From a virus: a stretch of DNA of 33,790 bases. The translations under genes and the position numbers were made by a program. The first letter of the stretch is position 1. The number at the start of each line of letters is the position of its first letter. The notes beneath the pieces are model-generated. The model ran no database searches. It was not told where the DNA came from and worked only from the letters and a program-made list of their open reading frames with translations. Where the stretch lies: the IMG/VR virus record IMGVR_UViG_3300047321_000797, positions 1 through 33,790 of that record; one strand, 5' to 3'. Below, piece after piece: positions 28,398 to 33,790 of this stretch.

Positions 28398-29153
28398 ATG
28401 CTTAAACACATCTTGAAGGCGGTGCAGACTCATGCCGCCGCCGAATATCCGCGAGAGTGCTGTGGCGTACTTATTCGAATCGGACGCAAGCAGCAATACA
28501 TCCCCTGCGCGAATACGGCGACAGATCCGAACGAGGAATTCCGGATTGCTCCGCAGGATTACGCAGCGGCGGAAGATCAAGGCGAGGTGATCGGCATTGT
28601 TCACTCACACCCCGACGCAACAAGTCGGCCGTCGCCGCGCGATCTGGCGATGTGCGAGGCCACCGAACTGCCTTGGCACATCCTGAGTTGGCCGGAAGGT
28701 GATCTGAGAACGATCGTGCCTACCGGCCATACGCCGCTGCTGGGCCGACCATTCGTGCATGGCGCCTGGGACTGCTGGCAGGTCTGCGCTGATTGGTACA
28801 AGCGGGAATGGGGGCTGGAGTTTGAGGCCTTCAAGCGTGAGGACGGATGGTGGGAGCAGTCCGACGGGCCGAGCCTGTACGAGCAGGCCTACGAGGCGGC
28901 CGGCTTTGAGCGCGTCGGCTCACCACAGCGCGGCGACATGATCGTCATGGAAGTTGGGCGCACCAAGCATCCGAACCATGCCGGAATTTTCCTTGGCGCT
29001 GACCCATCACTTCCCGGCGAGGCGGTCTCAGTCCACGGCGCAGGACCTTTCTTGCTGCACCACCTATATGGCCGGCCATCAGAAATCATTGTCTTCGGCG
29101 GACCGTGGAATGACCGTACCCGGCTAATACTTCGCCATCGCGATGCGCGGTGA
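28398..29153 (+). CDS. K: tail assembly protein K: JAB/MPN plus NlpC/P60 domains
   Basis: A 251-residue two-domain protein as in lambda K. Residues 1-105 are a JAB/MPN metalloprotease-like domain with Glu20 (EYPREC), His69-x-His71 (GIVHSHPDATSRPS) and Asp82, a complete JAMM motif. Residues about 115-245 are an NlpC/P60 cell-wall peptidase domain with catalytic Cys126 (GAWDCWQVCADWY), Asp180 and His194 (HPNHAGIFLG). It may process tail tip parts and open peptidoglycan at DNA entry. The ATG at 28398 is preferred over an upstream in-frame start within L. Confidence 0.95.
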   Translation: MLKHILKAVQTHAAAEYPRECCGVLIRIGRKQQYIPCANTATDPNEEFRIAPQDYAAAEDQGEVIGIVHSHPDATSRPSPRDLAMCEATELPWHILSWPEGDLRTIVPTGHTPLLGRPFVHGAWDCWQVCADWYKREWGLEFEAFKREDGWWEQSDGPSLYEQAYEAAGFERVGSPQRGDMIVMEVGRTKHPNHAGIFLGADPSLPGEAVSVHGAGPFLLHHLYGRPSEIIVFGGPWNDRTRLILRHRDAR

Positions 29154-29185
29154 TACGCTCAGGGCTTTCTACATGAGGGATCATC

Positions 29186-29533
29186 ATGCGAATTTTTATC
29201 GGGGCGCTGGCAGTTGCCCTTCTTGTGGGCTGTACAACCCCGTCCGATTTGAGAAATTCCAGTCCGGTTTTCACGTCGTCCACTTCCAAAAGCCCAAAGC
29301 AGTATGCGCTATGCGTATTACCTAAATGGCAGGACCTCAACGCTGGATCTTCGATGAGCGAAACGGAGAATGGTTATCGCCTGATTATGGCGAATCCAGG
29401 GGTTGGGCAAACCGATGAGCTGTTAGAAATAACCCGAACCGACGCCGGGTCAACCGTCAAACATTTCCAAAGAATCGCATGGCAACAGCTTGGCCGCGGT
29501 GATGTTTCAAAAGCCGTTAGTTCATGCATCTGA
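29186..29533 (+). CDS. small lipoprotein, probable moron inside the tail operon
   Basis: A 115-residue lipoprotein with a short signal peptide (MRIFIGALAVALLVGC) and lipobox Leu-Val-Gly-Cys16; Thr at +2 favours the outer membrane. The mature part has two Cys (YALCVLPKWQ and the terminal SSCI) that could form a disulfide. The family is not recognised. It lies between K and I, where lambda has no gene, and has its own terminator, both typical of a moron. GAGGG precedes the ATG. Superinfection exclusion at the envelope is a possibility by analogy only. Confidence 0.8.
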   Translation: MRIFIGALAVALLVGCTTPSDLRNSSPVFTSSTSKSPKQYALCVLPKWQDLNAGSSMSETENGYRLIMANPGVGQTDELLEITRTDAGSTVKHFQRIAWQQLGRGDVSKAVSSCI

Positions 29534-29551
29534 CTGCCGTAACACATGAAG

Positions 29552-29574
29552 ACCGCCTCTCAGGCGGTTTTTTT
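29552..29574 (+). terminator. rho-independent terminator after the lipoprotein gene
   Basis: ACCGCC/GGCGGT with a TCTCA loop is followed by seven T (29568-29574), then ATGCTTGGAG, which holds the ribosome binding site of gene I. The same junction pattern recurs after gene I. Confidence 0.9.
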
Positions 29575-29589
29575 ATGCTTGGAGTTTTT

Positions 29590-30207
29590 ATGCAATCCAC
29601 CGCAATTCATTACCATCCGATGACCGTCATAGAACTATGGGGCGCGCTGGGCAGGAAGCTTGGGAAGGTCCATTCACGACTGCTGGATACTGGAAAGTCC
29701 TGGGAGGTCTTCAAAGCGCTCGAGGTTTCGTTGCCTGGCTTTAAAGATGAGGTTGATCGTTTGCATCGGCTTGGAATGCGCTTTGCGATCTTTCGAAACC
29801 ACAGGAATGTCGGGGAGTCGCAGTTCGACTTGGGCGGAACACGGCATCTTCGAATTGTGCCCGTTATCTCCGGGAGCAAGCGGGCTGGTGTGCTACAGAC
29901 CGTAGTCGGAATCGTAATGATCGTCGCATCTTTCTTTGTGCCAGGAAGCACGCCAGCCGCTCTTGCCGCATCCTCGGCGTTGCTAAGTGGTGGTATCGCA
30001 GTAACGGCTGGCGGTGTTATCCAGCTGTTAAGCCCTCAGGCAAAGGGGCTGAGCCAAAGTGCTTCGTCCGACAACCTTCCGTCATATGCCTTCGGCAGCG
30101 CAAAGAACACGACCGCCAGCGGCAACCCGGTCCCGATCTGTATCGGCGACCGCCGGTGGGGCGGCGCGATCATCTCCGCTTCGATACTTGCCGAAGACAA
30201 AACCTAA
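29590..30207 (+). CDS. I: tail assembly protein I
   Basis: A 205-residue protein of the lambda I family, needed for tip assembly but not retained in the virion in lambda. Residues 1-95 form a ubiquitin-like start (VIELWGALGRKLGKVHSRLL, GMRFAIFRNHRNVGESQFDL); about 98-150 are hydrophobic and Gly/Ala-rich (VLQTVVGIVMIVASFFVPGS); the C-terminus has the conserved GNPVPICIGDRRWGGAIIS. I chose the ATG at 29590 with GGAG 5 nt upstream; an upstream start at 29524 would run through the terminator. Confidence 0.92.
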   Translation: MQSTAIHYHPMTVIELWGALGRKLGKVHSRLLDTGKSWEVFKALEVSLPGFKDEVDRLHRLGMRFAIFRNHRNVGESQFDLGGTRHLRIVPVISGSKRAGVLQTVVGIVMIVASFFVPGSTPAALAASSALLSGGIAVTAGGVIQLLSPQAKGLSQSASSDNLPSYAFGSAKNTTASGNPVPICIGDRRWGGAIISASILAEDKT

Positions 30208-30228
30208 TACCTGAACTGTAAGACCCGG

Positions 30229-30249
30229 CCGCCGATTGGCGGTTTTTTT
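30229..30249 (+). terminator. rho-independent terminator before J
   Basis: CCGCC/GGCGG with a GATT loop is followed by seven T (30243-30249). The ribosome binding site GGAGA of J comes 7 nt later. Full-length tip protein synthesis therefore needs read-through or Q-modified polymerase. Confidence 0.9.
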
Positions 30250-30265
30250 ATGCCTGGAGAAAAGC

Positions 30266-33200
30266 ATGGGCGCAGCTGAAAAGATCGACATCACCGGCGC
30301 CAAAGGCGGCAGCAGCAGTCCGAAAGCACCGACCGAGGCCACCGACAGCCTGCGTTCTACCAACTTGGCAAAGATTCTGATCGCGGTTGGCGAGGGTGAG
30401 TTCGAAAGCGTTCCCACTGCCGCCGACATCTACCTGGACAACACGCCGATCAACGATGCCAGCGGCAACGTCAATTTCCCGAACGTGAAGTGGGAATGGC
30501 GTTCCGGGACCGTCGAGCAGGATTACATCCCGGGCATCCCATCGGTCGAAAACGAAACGACGATCAACGTCGAACTGCGTAGCGACAACGCTTGGGTACG
30601 CTCTATCACCAATACCCAGCTGTCCGCCGCGCGTGTTCGCTTGGCTTGGCCGGCGCTCCAGCAACAGGACGACAACGGGAACGTAGGCGGGTACCGGATC
30701 GAGTACGCGATTGATGTGGCCACTGATGGCGGCGCCTATCAACAGGTGTTGAGCGAGGCTGTCGATGGGAAAACTACCACTCGTTACGAGCGCTCCCGGC
30801 GCATCGACCTGCCTGCCGCAACCTCTGGCTGGCAGCTCCGCGTCCGTCGCCTGACGCCAAACCAGAACACCAACCGAATCGCCGACACCATGCTGGTGGC
30901 GGGCCTGACGGAGGTCATCGACGAAAAGCTGCGGTACCCAAACACCGCGCTCCTGTATATCGAGTTCGACGCCGAGCAGTTCAGCAATATCCCGGCCGTC
31001 ACCGTCAAATGCAGAGCCCGTAAGTGGCAAGTGCCCAGCAACTACGACCCGGTCGCGCGCACTTATTCCGGCGTTTGGGATGGCTCCTTCAAGCAGGCTT
31101 GGACCAACAACCCTGCTTGGGTGACGTTCGGCATCTGCACGGTGGACCGTTTCGGCCTGGGCAAGCGCATCAAGCCGTTCATGGTCGACAAATGGGAGCT
31201 TTACCGGATTTCCCAGTATTGTGATCAGCTGGTGCCGGACGGCATTGGCGGGCAGGAACCACGCTTTCTGTGTGACATGAACCTGCAGGGCAAGCCCGAG
31301 GCATGGTCGCTCCTGCGAGATATCTCCGCGATCTATCGCGGGATGACCTATTGGGCGCAAGGCCAACTCGTGATGCAGGCCGATATGCCGCGCGCGCAGG
31401 ATTTTGATTACGTCTTCACTCGGGCCAACGTGATCGACGGTAACTTCGATTATGGCAGCGCTTCCGCGAAGACTCGCTACACGCGGGCGATCGTCAGCTA
31501 TGACAACCCGGCGAACAACTACGATACCGACGTGACGGCCTTCTCGGATCTGGCATTGCAGCGTCGATTTGGCGACACGCCGGTCGAGATCAGCGCGATA
31601 GGTTGCACCCGTGCGTCTGAAGCGCAGCGCCGCGGGAAGTGGGCGGTGATGAGCAACAACCAAGACCGCACTGTGAGCTTCAAGACCGGGATGGAAGGCG
31701 CGATCCCACTGCCGGGCTACATCATCCCGATTGCCGACTCGTTGCTGGCTGGTCGTGAGATCGGTGGCCGTATTTCCGACGCTGCGGGTCGCGTCGTGAC
31801 GCTCGATCGCGACACATTAGCCAAGGCCGGAGATCGGCTGATCATCAACCTGGCGAGCGGCAAGGCGGAAGGGCGCACCGTACAGTCGGTCGCTGGCCGC
31901 GCGGTTACTGTGACGACGGCCTACAGTGAAACTCCAACTCCGCAGCTGCAGTGGGCGCTCGACGCCGATGATTTGGCGATCCCGCTTTATCGCGTGCTGA
32001 GCACCAAACGCACAACCGAGGGCGATTATGAAATCTCGGCGCTGCAATACGAGCCGAGCAAGTTTGCCTACATCGACACCGGGGCCCGACTGGAAGAGCG
32101 CCCGATCAGCGTCATCCCGATCACCGTCGTTCCGGCGCCTGCCAGCGTTACTCTGACTTCTAACTCGGCGATCGATCAGGGTATCGCTGTCACCACCATG
32201 ACCATCACTTGGCCTGCCGTAAACGGCGCTGTCGGGTACGACGTCGAATGGCGGAAGGACAGCGGTAACTGGATCAAGGTCCAGCGCACCGGTAACACGA
32301 GCGTCGATATCACCGGCATCTACTCGGGCGCGTACCTTGCTCGCGTGCGCGCGGTCAGCGCATACGACATCTCCTCGATCTGGCGCTCATCGATCCTGAC
32401 CCAGTTGAACGGTAAGGAAGGCTTGCCGCCGGCTGTGACTTCGTTGACGACGGAAAGCCTGATCTTCGGTATCGGTCTGAAATGGACTTTTCCCGCCGGA
32501 GCCGAGGACACTCAGCGTACCGAACTCTGGTACAGCGAAGCGCCTCAGCTGGATAGCGCGACCAAGCTTGCCGATCTGGCCTACCCACAATCCGACTACA
32601 CCATGCAGGGCCTGCGCGCGGGTCAGTCGTTCTTCTTCTGGGCGCGTCTCGTCGACCGCACCGGCAACGTCGGTCCGTGGTTCCCGCAAGCACCAACTGT
32701 CGTGAATGGCCAGGCCAGCGCCGATGCCGACGACATCCTCGACTACCTGACCGGCGAGATCACCGAAAGCCAGCTGGGTCAGGAACTGCTGGGTGAAATC
32801 GGCAAGATCGGCGGCGACGGCCCGGGTTCGGTGAACGAACGTCTCGACCAGGTGAGAACCGACTTGGGCGACCAGATCACCGACGTCAGCAACACCGTGA
32901 CCGAGGTGCAGAACGAACTGCAGGCGCAGATCGATCAGATTGCGGATCTGGCTGACTCGATGCCGTACAAACCGGATGGAACCTACACAGCGGGGCAGGG
33001 CGTACTCGGCGATGATGGGATCATCTATCAGGCGACCCAGAACGTACCGAAAAACACGCCTCCGCCGAACTCGACCTACTGGCTGAACGTTGGCCAAGCA
33101 GTGCAGACAGCAAACGGCCTTGCCGCGCGCGTCACCACCGCTGAAACCAAGATCACCAGCATCGAGGGCGTGAACACCGCCCAGGCCAACCAGATCACCG

Positions 33201-33790
33201 GTTTGCAAACCTCTCTGGACGGCAAGGCAGATTCGTCCGTTGTCAGCAGCCTTTCGAGCCGCGTCACGACTGCTGAAAATTCGATCAGCAGCCAAGGCAC
33301 GGCGATCACCGGCCTGAACAACAGCCTGACGACCACCAATCAGAACGTTACGGCAGCACAGAACGCAGCGAACGCGGCGAACACGCTGGCAGGCGGGAAG
33401 GGCAAGGTCATCGTTCAGTCGGCGGCACCAGCGGCTGCCGATCAACTGGCGCAAAACCTGTGGATCGACACCACCAGCAACGCGAACACCCCAAAACGCT
33501 GGACGGGGAGTGCGTGGGCGGCTGTTACAGACAAGGCGGCGACTGATGCTGCTGCGGCTGCCGCAAGCGCTTTGGCGCAGGTGGCGACCAAGGCCGAGGC
33601 GGCAACTGTTCAGGCGTTGAGCAACACCGTTACCCAGCAGGGAACTGATCTGACCGCAGCGGGTAATGCGATCACAAATATCACCGCGAACCTGTCGAGC
33701 GTTGGCGGAGAAAACCTGCTTTACAACCCGTCGTTTGACCGTTTGGCCAATGGCAGCTCCGCAATCCCGGAAGGATGGGGCTTTTCGGTC
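30266..33790 (+). CDS. J: tail tip host-specificity protein J (3' end cut by window)
   Basis: Receptor-binding and hub protein of the tail tip; 1175 codons are seen and the frame is open at the right edge. Residues about 1-600 are the conserved hub region (TNLAKILIAVGEGEFESVPT; VTFGICTVDRFGLG; LLRDISAIYRGMTYWAQGQL). Two fibronectin-III-like domains lie at about 620-710 and 719-805. After the LGQEL segment (823-848) come coiled coils, a carbohydrate-binding-module-like part at about 899-930 (YTAGQGVLGDDGIIYQATQN) and long helical repeats (about 940-1040). A second small tail-fibre-like unit is at about 1065-1090 (LWIDTTSNANTPKRWTGSAW). The distal receptor-binding end is outside the window. GGAGA precedes the ATG by 5 nt. 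Confidence 0.96.
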   Translation, partial: MGAAEKIDITGAKGGSSSPKAPTEATDSLRSTNLAKILIAVGEGEFESVPTAADIYLDNTPINDASGNVNFPNVKWEWRSGTVEQDYIPGIPSVENETTINVELRSDNAWVRSITNTQLSAARVRLAWPALQQQDDNGNVGGYRIEYAIDVATDGGAYQQVLSEAVDGKTTTRYERSRRIDLPAATSGWQLRVRRLTPNQNTNRIADTMLVAGLTEVIDEKLRYPNTALLYIEFDAEQFSNIPAVTVKCRARKWQVPSNYDPVARTYSGVWDGSFKQAWTNNPAWVTFGICTVDRFGLGKRIKPFMVDKWELYRISQYCDQLVPDGIGGQEPRFLCDMNLQGKPEAWSLLRDISAIYRGMTYWAQGQLVMQADMPRAQDFDYVFTRANVIDGNFDYGSASAKTRYTRAIVSYDNPANNYDTDVTAFSDLALQRRFGDTPVEISAIGCTRASEAQRRGKWAVMSNNQDRTVSFKTGMEGAIPLPGYIIPIADSLLAGREIGGRISDAAGRVVTLDRDTLAKAGDRLIINLASGKAEGRTVQSVAGRAVTVTTAYSETPTPQLQWALDADDLAIPLYRVLSTKRTTEGDYEISALQYEPSKFAYIDTGARLEERPISVIPITVVPAPASVTLTSNSAIDQGIAVTTMTITWPAVNGAVGYDVEWRKDSGNWIKVQRTGNTSVDITGIYSGAYLARVRAVSAYDISSIWRSSILTQLNGKEGLPPAVTSLTTESLIFGIGLKWTFPAGAEDTQRTELWYSEAPQLDSATKLADLAYPQSDYTMQGLRAGQSFFFWARLVDRTGNVGPWFPQAPTVVNGQASADADDILDYLTGEITESQLGQELLGEIGKIGGDGPGSVNERLDQVRTDLGDQITDVSNTVTEVQNELQAQIDQIADLADSMPYKPDGTYTAGQGVLGDDGIIYQATQNVPKNTPPPNSTYWLNVGQAVQTANGLAARVTTAETKITSIEGVNTAQANQITGLQTSLDGKADSSVVSSLSSRVTTAENSISSQGTAITGLNNSLTTTNQNVTAAQNAANAANTLAGGKGKVIVQSAAPAAADQLAQNLWIDTTSNANTPKRWTGSAWAAVTDKAATDAAAAAASALAQVATKAEAATVQALSNTVTQQGTDLTAAGNAITNITANLSSVGGENLLYNPSFDRLANGSSAIPEGWGFSV

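Larger units (their letters stand above)
29563..30259 (+). repeat. 22-bp direct repeat at both ends of gene I
   Basis: The segments 29563-29584 and 30238-30259 agree at 21 of 22 positions: right terminator arm GGCGG, seven T, ATGC, one variable base, then TGGAG. They flank the tail gene I exactly, each placing a terminator and a ribosome binding site side by side. A shorter version (GCGGG, seven T, ATGCC) occurs at 22939-22955. Only these two 22-bp copies are the repeat; the bases between are gene I. Confidence 0.85.

Noticed and set aside
30248-31663. 471-codon open frame on the minus strand, and a 355-codon one at 32387-33454
   Set aside because: Both are antisense to J, have no recognisable domain and follow from the GC pattern of the J codons.
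1-33790. CRISPR array, insertion sequence or rRNA
   Set aside because: No regularly spaced repeats, transposase genes with terminal repeats, or rRNA-like sequence were seen.

Overview
The window is almost the whole of a lambda/HK97-type temperate siphophage genome, most likely an integrated prophage in a Pseudomonas-like gammaproteobacterium. The host is an inference from the high GC content, the CsrA/RsmA-type gene, and protein families that I recognise from Pseudomonas prophages. The left edge cuts the 3' end of the integrase and the right edge cuts the tail tip gene J, so neither attachment site is visible.

Layout. (1) 1-3533, minus strand: integrase, an overlapping excisionase-like gene, two small genes (one secreted), a CsrA-family regulator with an unusual C-terminal extension, a LuxR/GerE-type helix-turn-helix protein, and a CI-like S24 repressor. 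(2) 3534-3631: divergent switch region with GGTA-type operator half-sites that also occur at the LuxR-type promoter (2669-2716). (3) 3632-7625, plus strand: early operon with a YdaS/Cro-like protein, KilA-N and ORF6N proteins, a HExxH metallopeptidase and several small unknowns, mostly joined by ATGA overlaps. (4) 7625-10807: a complete replication module of an O-like initiator with an internal repeat cluster resembling an origin, a DnaC-like loader and a DnaB-type helicase. (5) 10794-12030: two unknown genes and the antiterminator Q. (6) 12031-12521: a structured leader with terminators and a class II tRNA-Ser(UGA) gene that folds best with an 8-bp acceptor stem and a 4-bp T stem. (7) 12522-15697: a stand-alone protein sharing segments with tail tip protein J, then holin, Rz/embedded Rz1, a string of tiny genes and an HNH endonuclease. 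No endolysin is recognisable here. (8) 15731-15845: probable cos region. (9) 15901-22908: TerS, TerL, portal, prohead protease, HK97-like major capsid protein with the cross-linking residues retained, and neck/connector proteins. (10) 22995-33790: tail tube, G/GT chaperones with a -1 frameshift at an A8 run, tape measure, M, L, K, a lipoprotein moron, I, and J (cut by the window).

How it works together: the CI-like repressor and the YdaS-type protein decide between lysogeny and early transcription. The early operon delivers replication proteins and Q. Q would carry late transcription through the many internal terminators, past the tRNA, into lysis, packaging, head and tail genes. The features most worth a second look are the 8/4 tRNA-Ser, the extended CsrA protein with a candidate autoregulatory leader, the ImmA-like metallopeptidase beside a repressor lacking an obvious Ala-Gly cleavage site, the stand-alone J-like protein, and a hairpin that appears to bring a distant Shine-Dalgarno sequence next to a start codon.
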